Below, in pieces: positions 1 through 9,765 of a DNA stretch of 64,000 nucleotides. Below the pieces are notes generated by a model. That model worked only from the letters and a program-made list of their open reading frames with translations, was not told where the DNA came from and ran no database searches. The position numbers were made by a program, and so were the translations under genes. Origin of the DNA: Candidatus Aminicenantota bacterium (GTDB lineage: Bacteria > Acidobacteriota > Aminicenantia > UBA2199); the NCBI GenBank assembly GCA_029938635.1, contig JAOZUQ010000001.1, forward strand, positions 113,568 through 177,567, given 5' to 3'. Every line of letters starts with the position of its first letter. The first letter of the stretch is position 1.

Positions 1-744
1 CTGAAACACTTCCTTGCATCTGAAGTTCAATTTTTCAAACACAATCCCCACAACCTCAAAATGATCAACGAAATACTTGACATAGGGGACAGAGATATAA
101 AAAGTATCATGACACCGAGAGTTGATATAATTGCCCTTGAGATCACGGAAAACATTGATAATTTTAAAAAGATCATAATCGAAAAAGAGATCACAAAAAT
201 ACCTCTATACAAAGACAGCCTTGATAATATAGTTGCAATTATTTATCTGAAAAAAATATTTCCCTCTTTTATAACAAAAGGGGTCAACAAAACAAAGCTC
301 AGTGACCTGGCCGTGAAGCCTTTTTTTATATCAGAATATTCCTCAATAAATTATATCCTCAAAGAGTTTAGAAAGAACAGTCAGGATCTGGCTGTTGTGC
401 TTGATGAGTACGGCATAACGATTGGAGTTGTTACCCTTAATGATATTTTCAGGGAGATCCTGGGTGAGTTTGATATCGGAAAAAGCTCTATTGCCCAGCC
501 GGAGAAAGGGCTCTTCCTGATCAGGGGTGAGCTTCCTGTTGATGAGGTTAACGATCAGTTAAATATTGAGTTGCCGATGAAAAAAGATTTCACAACCATC
601 TCAGGACTCTTCACCTATTTTTTCGGAAGACTCCCAAAAAAGGGAAGCAGGATAAATATCGGAAACTGTATCCTGGAAGTGGAAAAGATGGGAGACAGGA
701 AGATTGTGGAGATTAGTTTAAAGAAATCGTCCCCTTCAAATTAG
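1..744 (+). CDS. CorC/HlyC family CBS-domain protein (partial, 5' end outside window)
   Basis: Frame is open from base 1 (LKHFLASEVQFFKHNPHNLKMINEILDIGDRDIKSIMTPRVDI); 'IMTPR' CBS start, 'VVLDEYGITIGVVTLNDIFREILGE' and a C-terminal CorC/HlyC-type domain. Confidence 0.9.
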   Translation: MKHFLASEVQFFKHNPHNLKMINEILDIGDRDIKSIMTPRVDIIALEITENIDNFKKIIIEKEITKIPLYKDSLDNIVAIIYLKKIFPSFITKGVNKTKLSDLAVKPFFISEYSSINYILKEFRKNSQDLAVVLDEYGITIGVVTLNDIFREILGEFDIGKSSIAQPEKGLFLIRGELPVDEVNDQLNIELPMKKDFTTISGLFTYFFGRLPKKGSRINIGNCILEVEKMGDRKIVEISLKKSSPSN

Positions 745-793
745 ATCACCCTTTACCTGCATCAGGATATCGAATATAATCAATGTCGGAATT

Positions 794-1249
794 ATGGAAT
801 ACAAGAATATTGCGGTTAACAAAAAAGCTTTTCATGAATATGAGATCATTGAAAAGATTGAAGCCGGCATTTCTCTACTCGGAAGTGAAGTTAAATCTGC
901 AAGAGAAGGGAAAGTAAATATAAAAGATGCTTATGTGGACCTCAGATCCGGTGAAGCGATTTTATTAAATGCTCATATCAGTATGTACACAAATGCCGGG
1001 ATAAATAATCATGAACCCCTGAGGAACAGAAAGCTGCTTTTACACCGGCAGGAATTAAAAAAATATATAAAAAAAACAACACAAAGGGGCTTTACAGTTA
1101 TCCCCCTCAGAATGTATTTCACAAAAAAAGGGCTGATCAAGGTCGAGATCGCACTTGCCAGAGGAAAACACTCCTACGATAAAAAACAACAATTGAAAGA
1201 AAGGGATCAGAAACGTGACATGGCCCGTGAACTTAAAAATTACAAATAA
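794..1249 (+). CDS. smpB: SsrA-binding protein SmpB
   Basis: NKKAFHEYEIIEKIEAGISLLGSEVKSAREGKVNIKDAYV...ARGKHSYDKKQQLKERD. Confidence 0.97.
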   Translation: MEYKNIAVNKKAFHEYEIIEKIEAGISLLGSEVKSAREGKVNIKDAYVDLRSGEAILLNAHISMYTNAGINNHEPLRNRKLLLHRQELKKYIKKTTQRGFTVIPLRMYFTKKGLIKVEIALARGKHSYDKKQQLKERDQKRDMARELKNYK

Positions 1250-1251
1250 TC

Positions 1252-1914
1252 TTAAACATAAGGAGTATTGAATCTGTTTTTGTAAGCTCCATTCTTTTTA
1301 AGCATTCCGTTCCAGTAGAGATTATTCAGCCCGATCAGCGACATAAACCTGTACACTCCTCTTGAAAATGGAGAAAGACGTTCCGGACTTGCCAGTTTCT
1401 TTAATAGTCCCGGATCCAGCGACTTTGTTCCGGCAAACTGCTCGCCGATCTGATTAAAAAGGAGCCTGGATTTTCTGGTCATCATCTGAGGCATTATTCG
1501 CAACCCCTCACTCCCCCCCTTGACTATGGTTCCCAAATAATCCGCACCCAGTTTTGCCGTTAGTTTTTTCAGATACCTTTCAACACCTCTCGAGTGGCAG
1601 GCCTCCGGGAATCCTGAATGGACTAGAAAAAGGAGGGATTTACCCGACATTGAACCCTGATAATCCGCAAGTTTGTCAATGAATTTCTTAACAATACCCG
1701 GCATTGCATCTGTATACAACGGAAAAGCCAGAAGGACCGTTTCAGACCGTTTTAAGATTTCGATCATATCCGGATGTTTATCCTGATCCTTTATGTAATG
1801 GACATTCACATCTCCCGATGTATCTTTAAGGAAACCCTCTTTGAACCAATTGATCAGAATTTCGCTATTCCCTTTTGAACCACGGGTAGAACCGTTAAAT
1901 ACTGTTAATTTCAT
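1252..1914 (-). CDS. Flavodoxin-like NAD(P)H-dependent oxidoreductase
   Basis: N-terminal 'LTVFNGSTRGSKGNSEILINWF' flavin-phosphate-loop pattern; 'LLAFPLYTDAMPGIVKKFIDKL'. Confidence 0.75.
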   Translation of the reverse strand: MKLTVFNGSTRGSKGNSEILINWFKEGFLKDTSGDVNVHYIKDQDKHPDMIEILKRSETVLLAFPLYTDAMPGIVKKFIDKLADYQGSMSGKSLLFLVHSGFPEACHSRGVERYLKKLTAKLGADYLGTIVKGGSEGLRIMPQMMTRKSRLLFNQIGEQFAGTKSLDPGLLKKLASPERLSPFSRGVYRFMSLIGLNNLYWNGMLKKNGAYKNRFNTPYV

Positions 1915-2440
1915 TGACTACCTCCATGACTGTAGCAGAAGTATCTCTGAACATCTTTAATTCAGTTTTAAAATTCAGTGCATATCTCTGAAACAAATGT
2001 TCAATAATATCCCTGTCTTCCAGATCTAAATCTCCGGAATCCTCAAGGATCAATCCGAGCCAGGGATATTTCAGGTATCTCTTCTGATGATGACACTCAT
2101 TCTGAACCAGCATGATATATGGGTGGACCAGAGGAATTGTTCTGTCCATAGCCATTTTCATAGTGCCGTTCACATAACCCAAGACAGGTTTTGCAACAAA
2201 TAAGGTCAGATCAGATTGGATTATCCCTTCCAGAACCCGGGCCATATCATCACGGATCAGACATTCTCCGGGGGTTTTCACCCAGCATCCCCAGCATCCG
2301 ATACACGATTTGATCTCCATTTGGGTCAGATCAAAATCTTTAAGGTGGTGCCCCTGACCGGCAAGCTGACTGCTCATTGCTTCCTTAAAGTCCCTCACTG
2401 AGGAACTCCCTGACACCGCTGAAATTGTTGTAATTCTCAT
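1895..2440 (-). CDS. NADPH-dependent FMN reductase / iron-sulfur flavoprotein-like
   Basis: 'ITTISAVSGSSSVRDFKEAMSSQL' and 'CIGCWGCWVKTPGECLIRDDM' Cys motif. Confidence 0.75.
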   Translation of the reverse strand: MRITTISAVSGSSSVRDFKEAMSSQLAGQGHHLKDFDLTQMEIKSCIGCWGCWVKTPGECLIRDDMARVLEGIIQSDLTLFVAKPVLGYVNGTMKMAMDRTIPLVHPYIMLVQNECHHQKRYLKYPWLGLILEDSGDLDLEDRDIIEHLFQRYALNFKTELKMFRDTSATVMEVVNEINSI

Positions 2441-3042
2441 TTCCTTTTCCCCTCATCTATAAGTTTTTTAAATAATTCCGGATCTTTTTGATATATGGTC
2501 GAACTTATCACATCTCCACCTGTCTTGCCCAACAGATCAATAATAAACTCATCACTCTCATTTTCGATGTATCCGGTTGAGATCAGAGTTGCCAGTCCAT
2601 GGGTGAAGATCCACATTTTCCGGAGGATATCCTTCCGTTCTTCATCATTAACCAATTGTGAGATTTGATCTTTTTTCATTTGCAGATCGGTGGAATAGTG
2701 AAACCGCTCAAGCATCTCTTTGAATTTATCCGACTCCAGAAAAAGGACCCTGTATAATTTTCGGTATTCCCGGGCAAAAAATACGATCCCGATCCCGATG
2801 TTCAGGAACAGGTTATCTGTATATTCTTTCTCTGTATAGGAGATCAGAATGTCTATTACTCTGGAGATCAGGCTGGCCTCAAGTTCCGGCATCGATCTGA
2901 AGGTGGAATACACAGGAGTGGTTGAACAACCCAGTTCCCTTGCAATCCTTCGAACCGATAATTTATCCAATCCTTCGCGATTAGCAATACTCAGAGCTCC
3001 GTTTAATATCTCCTCACGTCCATATTTTTCTTTTGGCGGCAT
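2437..3042 (-). CDS. TetR/AcrR family transcriptional regulator
   Basis: N-terminal HTH 'REEILNGALSIANREGLDKLSVRRIARELGCSTTPVYSTFRSMPEL'. Confidence 0.92.
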   Translation of the reverse strand: MPPKEKYGREEILNGALSIANREGLDKLSVRRIARELGCSTTPVYSTFRSMPELEASLISRVIDILISYTEKEYTDNLFLNIGIGIVFFAREYRKLYRVLFLESDKFKEMLERFHYSTDLQMKKDQISQLVNDEERKDILRKMWIFTHGLATLISTGYIENESDEFIIDLLGKTGGDVISSTIYQKDPELFKKLIDEGKRK

Positions 3043-3060
3043 TATTCATTTCTCCACAAT

Positions 3061-3088
3061 ATAACATCTGTTATATAACAACTGTTAT
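3061..3088. promoter_or_regulatory. Twin tandem 14-bp palindromes, candidate TetR operator
   Basis: ATAACA-TC-TGTTAT (3061-3074) directly followed by ATAACA-AC-TGTTAT (3075-3088), 19 bp upstream of the TetR start. Confidence 0.8.
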
Positions 3089-3163
3089 TTTACTGGAATA
3101 TTTACAAAAAGCAACCATTTTTATTAAATTTGTTTAAAAATATTTTTTAGTGAACCTCTTCCT

Positions 3164-3877
3164 TTAAACCATGCTCAGGAAGAGGAAGGAGAAGCCGGAG
3201 ATAACAAGGGCTTTGAATATCAGGTAAATCACAGAAATAGTCATCGACTTTTTAATATCAAGTTTTGAAAAATATGCTATTCCGAGTGCAATTGCAATTG
3301 TATACCATACTGAGAAAATATCAAATCTGGATACAAATATATGGATGAATGATTTTGCATCCCCGCCTGTAAAAAAAACAGCCGGAGAAAGAATTCCCAA
3401 CAATTTAACATTAAATATGAGAGAAACCGTTTCGACCATCTTGGGAAAAACTATATCAATTAGTGACGCACCTGTAGCAATAGCAAAATAATTTATATAC
3501 AAACCTTCTGCTCCACCTATCCCGAAGAAAAGGTATGTGAAGAATGCACCAACCCCGATTACAATAAAAATGAATACCAGTTCGGGGATAAGGACGAACA
3601 TTTTCTGACCGAATGATAATGACTGGAAATCAAAATTCTGATCCTGGAAATAATCGGCCAGATTTGAATCCTGCAGCATTTCCGACATCTGATCCGCTGC
3701 ATATGGAAATGTCACAAAACTTAGTATCATAACGGTCAGCAGGATGAAAACAAAATAGGGAATCCATTTTTTGTTTTCCATTAAATTACCAAGTGAAGGG
3801 CCGGGGGTTCTGATTATTCCATCCAACCCGGAAAAAAGTGAATTAATTTTTTCAATCATTTTCTGATTATACCGCAT
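3164..3877 (-). CDS. Yip1-like multi-pass membrane protein
   Basis: Several hydrophobic segments; overall pattern resembles YIP1-domain proteins. Confidence 0.55.
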   Translation of the reverse strand: MRYNQKMIEKINSLFSGLDGIIRTPGPSLGNLMENKKWIPYFVFILLTVMILSFVTFPYAADQMSEMLQDSNLADYFQDQNFDFQSLSFGQKMFVLIPELVFIFIVIGVGAFFTYLFFGIGGAEGLYINYFAIATGASLIDIVFPKMVETVSLIFNVKLLGILSPAVFFTGGDAKSFIHIFVSRFDIFSVWYTIAIALGIAYFSKLDIKKSMTISVIYLIFKALVISGFSFLFLSMV

Positions 3878-3984
3878 TTTATTTATTTATCACAATTCCC
3901 GGAATATCTTTTTTAAGCTCTTCAATGTTTCAAAATATATAGAAAAGGTGATATTATATTTCCCGGAAATAAGGAGTAATAAAA

Positions 3985-5169
3985 ATGAACAAAATAGAAG
4001 AAATTCTTAAGCTGGCTGAAAAATACAGGGATTTTACGGCTGAAAAATTGTCCGATTTAGTTAAAGCTGTATCGATGAGTGGAGATGAAAAGAAGGCTGC
4101 GGATGTCCTTGCCGGACAAATGAGGGATGCCGGCTTTGATGAAGTATCCATTGACCCACTCGGAAATGTAATAGGCAGGATCGGGTCAGGGGAAAAGATA
4201 CTGGCTTTCGATGCTCATATTGATACCGTTGATACAGGAAACAGAGACAATTGGAAATTCGATCCGTATTCAGGAGAGATTAAGGATGGTTTTGTTCATG
4301 GAAGAGGAACTGTTGATCAGAAAGGGGGAGCCGCATCATTTATAACTGCAGGAAAGATAATCAAAGAACTCGGTATCAGAGATGACCTCACTATATATTT
4401 TGTCGGCAGCGTAATGGAAGAAGATTGTGACGGACTCTGCTGGAAATATATTGTTGAAGAGGATGGAATAAAACCTGACCTGGTAATAAGTACAGAACCG
4501 ACCAATCTTAATGTTTATAGAGGGCATCGGGGAAGGATGGAGATAAATGTTAGTTTCAAAGGCGTTTCTTCCCACGGCTCAGCTCCGGAGAGAGGAAAAA
4601 ATGCAATTTATATGGGATCAAAAGTTGCATTGGAAATAGAAAAATTAAATGAAAAACTTAAAGATGACAGCTTCCTGGGAAAAGGCAGTATCACTATTTC
4701 AGAATTTATTTCGGGAAGCCCCTCATTATGCGCAGTTGCAGATTTTGCAAGGTTACACATAGACCGGAGGCTGACATGGGGAGAGACCGAAGAGATAGCT
4801 ATCGCTGAGATAGAAAAAATTATTGAAGGGATGGATGCAAAAGTTACGATCCCGTTCTATGAAGGAGAAGCATATACCGGGCTTAAATATGGAATGAAAA
4901 AATATTATCCCACCTGGATGATGCCGGAAGACAACGAAATGGTTGTTAAAGGTGTTGAAACATTCTCAGACCTCTTCGGAGAGAAACCGGAAACAGGGAG
5001 ATGGACTTTCTCTACTAACGGCGTAACCATTAAAGGACTGTTCAATATACCGGTTATTGGATTCGGGCCCGGAGATGAGAAACTTGCTCACGCACCGAAT
5101 GAGATGATTCCTGTAGAGGATTTAGTAAAAGCATCCGCATTCTATGCCGGATTTGCGTACAAAATGTAA
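3985..5169 (+). CDS. ygeY: YgeY-type M20 family metallohydrolase
   Basis: M20 motifs 'FDAHIDTVDTG', 'HGRGTVDQKGG', 'VMEEDCDGLCW'; directly followed by ygeW and ygfK. Confidence 0.88.
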   Translation: MNKIEEILKLAEKYRDFTAEKLSDLVKAVSMSGDEKKAADVLAGQMRDAGFDEVSIDPLGNVIGRIGSGEKILAFDAHIDTVDTGNRDNWKFDPYSGEIKDGFVHGRGTVDQKGGAASFITAGKIIKELGIRDDLTIYFVGSVMEEDCDGLCWKYIVEEDGIKPDLVISTEPTNLNVYRGHRGRMEINVSFKGVSSHGSAPERGKNAIYMGSKVALEIEKLNEKLKDDSFLGKGSITISEFISGSPSLCAVADFARLHIDRRLTWGETEEIAIAEIEKIIEGMDAKVTIPFYEGEAYTGLKYGMKKYYPTWMMPEDNEMVVKGVETFSDLFGEKPETGRWTFSTNGVTIKGLFNIPVIGFGPGDEKLAHAPNEMIPVEDLVKASAFYAGFAYKM

Positions 5170-5177
5170 ATGGAGAT

Positions 5178-6371
5178 ATGATAATGCCGGAAAAATTATT
5201 AAGAGAGATCAAAGATTTAAAGACAAAATTATACGGGAAAGATTTTCTTCTCACATGGGAGAAAGACAGGCAGGAACTTGAGCAGGTATTGCTGATGGCT
5301 GATGCTCTCAGGATACTTCGGGGAAAAAACATATCAACAAGATGTTTTGATTCCGGACTCGCTGTTTCATTGTTCCGCGACAACTCAACCAGGACAAGGT
5401 TCTCTTTCGCTTCTGCTGCCAACCTTCTCGGGCTTGAGATCCAGGACCTGGATGAGCAAAAATCTCAAATTGCTCATGGTGAGACGGTAAGAGAAACTGC
5501 GAATATGATCTCATTTTTGACTGAAGTGATAGGGATCAGAGATGACATTTTTCTCGGAGAAGGCAATAAATTTATGAGGGAGGTTGGAGAAGCGCTTGAT
5601 GAAGGTTTTGGCAGGGAAGTACTCCCTCAACGCCCGGGTATCGTAAACCTCCAATGTGATATAGATCATCCGACCCAGTCTATGGCAGATCTCTTTCATT
5701 TAAAGAACCATTTCGGTTCACTCGATTCACTGAAAGGGAAAAAAATAGCAATGACATGGGCATACTCACCTTCGTACGGGAAACCACTATCAGTCCCGCA
5801 GGGGATAATCGGCCTTATGTCCAGATTCGGCATGGAAGTTTCGCTCGCCTTTCCCAAAGGATACGATCTTATCCCTGAAGTAGTGAAGACTGCATCGGAA
5901 AATGCAGAAAAATCCGGTGGAAGCTTTACAATTTCGGATTCAATGGATGAAGCTTTCCGGGATGCTGATATAGTTTATCCGAAGAGCTGGGCTCCATGGA
6001 CTACAATGGAGAGGAGGACAGAACTTTTAAAAAAGAGTGATTCAAAGGGGCTGGAGCTGCTCGAAAAAGAGAGCCTTGAGAATAACAGAAAATACATGGA
6101 TTGGGAGTGTAATTCCGAAAGGATAAAGAGCACGAAGGATGGAGAAGCATTATATATGCATTGCCTTCCGGCAGATATTACCGGGGTGTCATGTAAAAAT
6201 GGTGAAGTTGATGCTGAAGTTTTCGAAAAGTACAGGAAAGATACATATATAGAAGCCGGGTATAAACCCTACATAATTGCAGCAATGATAATGGCAAACA
6301 AATTCAAAGACCCGTCAGAAGTTCTTAATGGATTTATCAGAAGAGGAGCAGATAGAAGGATAGAGGGATAA
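5178..6371 (+). CDS. ygeW: YgeW-type knotted carbamoyltransferase
   Basis: 'FRDNSTRTRFSFASAANLLG' carbamoyltransferase STRTR motif, 'MHCLPADITGVSC'; neighbours ygeY and ygfK. Confidence 0.9.
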   Translation: MIMPEKLLREIKDLKTKLYGKDFLLTWEKDRQELEQVLLMADALRILRGKNISTRCFDSGLAVSLFRDNSTRTRFSFASAANLLGLEIQDLDEQKSQIAHGETVRETANMISFLTEVIGIRDDIFLGEGNKFMREVGEALDEGFGREVLPQRPGIVNLQCDIDHPTQSMADLFHLKNHFGSLDSLKGKKIAMTWAYSPSYGKPLSVPQGIIGLMSRFGMEVSLAFPKGYDLIPEVVKTASENAEKSGGSFTISDSMDEAFRDADIVYPKSWAPWTTMERRTELLKKSDSKGLELLEKESLENNRKYMDWECNSERIKSTKDGEALYMHCLPADITGVSCKNGEVDAEVFEKYRKDTYIEAGYKPYIIAAMIMANKFKDPSEVLNGFIRRGADRRIEG

Positions 6372-9300
6372 TGACAATTCCTTCCGGGAAAAGCTCAGAC
6401 AGATTCACCCCTTTACCGATCGGCAAACTATATTCCTGGATAAAACATGAACTGTCTGCAGATTCAATTTTCGGTATCCCCCGCGAGTTATTCTTCCGGC
6501 CGTCAACAGAAAACAATTTCCATTTAAGCAGATTCGGGAAATTATTAGAAACTCCGGTAGGGCTTGCAGCAGGGCCCCATACACAACTTGCACAAAATAT
6601 TATTTCAGGGTGGCTTACCGGAGCCAGATATATCGAATTAAAAACAATACAGAACCTTGATCAGATAGAAGTTACCAAACCATGTATCGACATGAGAGAT
6701 GAAGGATACAATTGTGAGTGGTCACAGGAATTAAATATCGACCAGTCATTTTCAGAATATCTGAAAGCATGGATACTAATACATTTTCTTAAGAATGAAT
6801 TAAACATTGGAAGTGGTGAAGAACAGGGATTTATCTTCAATATGAGTGCCGGCTACGACCTGACCGGGATCAAAGGGAAAAAGGTAAGTGGCTTCCTGGA
6901 AAAGATGAGGAATTCTGCAGAACACAAAAAACTTCTTATTGAAGAGTTATCCGAGCACTTTCCGGACATTAGCAAACTAAAGATCCCTGATGAAATATCT
7001 GATAACATAACCATATCGACAATGCACGGGACCCCTCCGGCAGAGATCGAAAAGATCGGAAGATATTTCATCGAAGAAGAGGGCCTGAATACAACAATAA
7101 AACTTAATCCAACACTTCTGGGCCGGAATAAGGTAAGGGAGATAATCAATAATAACCTGGGTTACGATGTTGAGATCCCCGATTCAGCATTTGAACACGA
7201 TATTGAATATAAGGATGCACTCGAGCTTGTCAGGAACCTCAAGGATATCTCAGGAAAGAGAGGATTGTTCTTCGGACTTAAATTAACAAATACACTTGAA
7301 TGCATCAACCAGGGAGATATATTCCCGGAAAAAGAGAATATGGCCTACATGAGCGGTAGGGCACTCCATCCGATTTCGGTCAATATTGCTTCTAAGTTCA
7401 GAAATGACATTGAAGATATAGACATCTCATTCTCAGCAGGAGCTGATGCATTCAACATTACAGATATACTATCATGCAACCTTATGCCGGTAACCGTATC
7501 CTCCGATATTCTTAAGCCGGGAGGCTATGGCAGAATAAGACAATACATTGAGAAAATTGAGGAAGCAGTTTCCGCTTCCAAAGGCAGAACAATAGAAGAT
7601 TTTATAAAAAACAAAAGCGGGGACATCAAAAATACACCCGTGAAAGCAGCACTTATCAATTTAAACTCTTATGCAGAAAATATTGTAAGTTCAAAAGAAT
7701 ATAAAAAAGATGGGTTTAAGAAAAAAGACACAAAAACTATCAGAAAACTGGACTTGTTCGACTGTATTAAAGCTCCATGTACAGATTCATGCGGAACATC
7801 CCAGGATGTCCCGGAGTATTTATATCTGACCTCAAAAAGAAAATTCGATGAGGCTTTTGAAACCGTGATAAAAACTAATTCCTTTCCCAATACGACCGGG
7901 ATGGTTTGTGATCATTTATGCCAGGTGAAATGCACCCGCTCCAATTATGACAATCCACTGAAAATAAGGGAAGTGAAACGATTCCTGGCTGAAAATTACG
8001 GGAATAATATTAAGCGGACCGGGAATCTCCCACAAAAGGGGACAGGTACTATTGCAATAATAGGAGCAGGCCCGTCAGGTTTATCTTGTGCAAGATATCT
8101 TTCAGAAGCAGGTTTTCAGGTAAAAATATATGAGAAAAACGATAACCCGGGTGGGATGATAGAAAAAGTGATCCCTGATTTCAGACAGGGAAGTAATGCT
8201 CTGGCTAAGGATATATCCAGGATCACAGATCCGAATATAGAAATTCTATATAACAATTATATTGACCCGGAAGAATTTAAAAAATTGAGCAAAGAAAATA
8301 GTTTTGTGTATATTTCCACCGGAGCTCCGGAAAGTATCAGGCTTGATATCGTGGGAATCGATTCTCCGGGTGTTTTAGATCCACTCCTATTCCTTTCTGA
8401 AGTGAAATCGGGAAACAAAGTTGAGATCGGGAAGAAAGTCGCAGTGATTGGCGGTGGTAATACAGCAATAGATTCAGCCAGAACCGCACTAAGAGTTGCC
8501 GGCAAAAATGCTGAAGTTACAATCCTTTACAGGAGGACAAAAAAAGAGATGCCTGCTGATAGTGCTGAAGTGATCTCTGCACTTGAGGAAGGGGTAAACC
8601 TGATCGAGCTTATTGCACCGGAAAGTGTCATCCAAAACAGAGAAGAGAGAGCTTCTGGATTAAGGTGTTTTCGTACCCTTCTTGGGGAAGCTGACAGCAA
8701 AGGGAGAAAATATCCTGAAAAGATAGACAATTCCGGACTGGACCTCATGTTTGACACCATCATGCCGGCAGTAGGCCAGAGGCCCGAGCCTGCTCTCTTT
8801 GATAAAGGAACTCTCGATCTGAAACGATCAGGGAGACTTTTCAGGGATGGTAACATATTTGCCGGAGGAGACGTGGGGCCGGGCACATCGACAATTGTAA
8901 ATGCTGTAGGTGACGGTAAAGCAGCAGCTGAAATTATTATTAGAGAATCAGGAATTGATCTTACGGACATTAACACTGATCAAAATAGAGAAACACCCTT
9001 AAATGAACTTCGGTTGAAAAAAGCTGTAAGGAAATTTGGTGAACCGCTTAAGGAACTTCCTCCGGAAGAAAGGCTCATAACAGGCCCGGCAATAGCAGCC
9101 ATGACCCATGATGAAGCAGTAGCAGAATCATCAAGATGTCTTCTATGCGATGAACTATGTGACATTTGTGTTTTCGTTTGCCCTAACAGAGCTAATATTT
9201 CATATAGTGGCGATTTGTTTTCAATAAATATACCTGTATTCGGAAAAACAGCAAACGGGATAGAAGTAATCGGAAAAGAAAATTTCTCCATAAAACAGCA

Positions 9301-9691
9301 AAATCAGGTCATGAATATTACCGACCTCTGCAACCATTGCGGAAATTGTACAACCTTTTGCCCCACTTCCGGAAGGCCCTTTATGGACAAACCGAGGATC
9401 GCTATATCAGAAGAGAGTTTCAAAGATGATAATAACGTATATTTGATCTCAAGAGAAAACAAAATAAAAAAGATCATTCACAAAAAAGATTCCGGAAAAA
9501 CCTCATACCATACTGAAAACGGGCTTTCCTTTTATTCTTCTGAAAATATTACTCTTTCATTCAAAATGGAGGAACAGGATATATCCGAAATTAGAATTAA
9601 GTATAACACCGGAGTTTTACCGGATTTTAAAAACATTATGACTTTGAAATACCTTCTGGATAACATCCCGGATCATCTGCCCATCTCCTGA
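6371..9691 (+). CDS. ygfK: YgfK-type putative oxidoreductase (DHOD-like barrel + GltD-like FAD/NAD module + Fe-S domain)
   Basis: 1106 aa; 'GTIAIIGAGPSGLSCARYLSEAGFQVKIYEKNDNPGG', 'VAVIGGGNTAIDSARTALR', C-terminal 'CNHCGNCTTFCPTSGRP'. Confidence 0.9.
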   Translation: MTIPSGKSSDRFTPLPIGKLYSWIKHELSADSIFGIPRELFFRPSTENNFHLSRFGKLLETPVGLAAGPHTQLAQNIISGWLTGARYIELKTIQNLDQIEVTKPCIDMRDEGYNCEWSQELNIDQSFSEYLKAWILIHFLKNELNIGSGEEQGFIFNMSAGYDLTGIKGKKVSGFLEKMRNSAEHKKLLIEELSEHFPDISKLKIPDEISDNITISTMHGTPPAEIEKIGRYFIEEEGLNTTIKLNPTLLGRNKVREIINNNLGYDVEIPDSAFEHDIEYKDALELVRNLKDISGKRGLFFGLKLTNTLECINQGDIFPEKENMAYMSGRALHPISVNIASKFRNDIEDIDISFSAGADAFNITDILSCNLMPVTVSSDILKPGGYGRIRQYIEKIEEAVSASKGRTIEDFIKNKSGDIKNTPVKAALINLNSYAENIVSSKEYKKDGFKKKDTKTIRKLDLFDCIKAPCTDSCGTSQDVPEYLYLTSKRKFDEAFETVIKTNSFPNTTGMVCDHLCQVKCTRSNYDNPLKIREVKRFLAENYGNNIKRTGNLPQKGTGTIAIIGAGPSGLSCARYLSEAGFQVKIYEKNDNPGGMIEKVIPDFRQGSNALAKDISRITDPNIEILYNNYIDPEEFKKLSKENSFVYISTGAPESIRLDIVGIDSPGVLDPLLFLSEVKSGNKVEIGKKVAVIGGGNTAIDSARTALRVAGKNAEVTILYRRTKKEMPADSAEVISALEEGVNLIELIAPESVIQNREERASGLRCFRTLLGEADSKGRKYPEKIDNSGLDLMFDTIMPAVGQRPEPALFDKGTLDLKRSGRLFRDGNIFAGGDVGPGTSTIVNAVGDGKAAAEIIIRESGIDLTDINTDQNRETPLNELRLKKAVRKFGEPLKELPPEERLITGPAIAAMTHDEAVAESSRCLLCDELCDICVFVCPNRANISYSGDLFSINIPVFGKTANGIEVIGKENFSIKQQNQVMNITDLCNHCGNCTTFCPTSGRPFMDKPRIAISEESFKDDNNVYLISRENKIKKIIHKKDSGKTSYHTENGLSFYSSENITLSFKMEEQDISEIRIKYNTGVLPDFKNIMTLKYLLDNIPDHLPIS

Positions 9692-9765
9692 TATCGACCG
9701 GAAAATAATATCTGATCGCATCTTCCCATTTTGATTTAAAGGGAATAGTGTAATAAAATTACTTT

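Noticed and set aside
8527-8976. 149-aa minus-strand ORF inside ygfK
   Set aside because: Antisense shadow ORF of a recognised gene; low-complexity Ser/Pro-rich translation.
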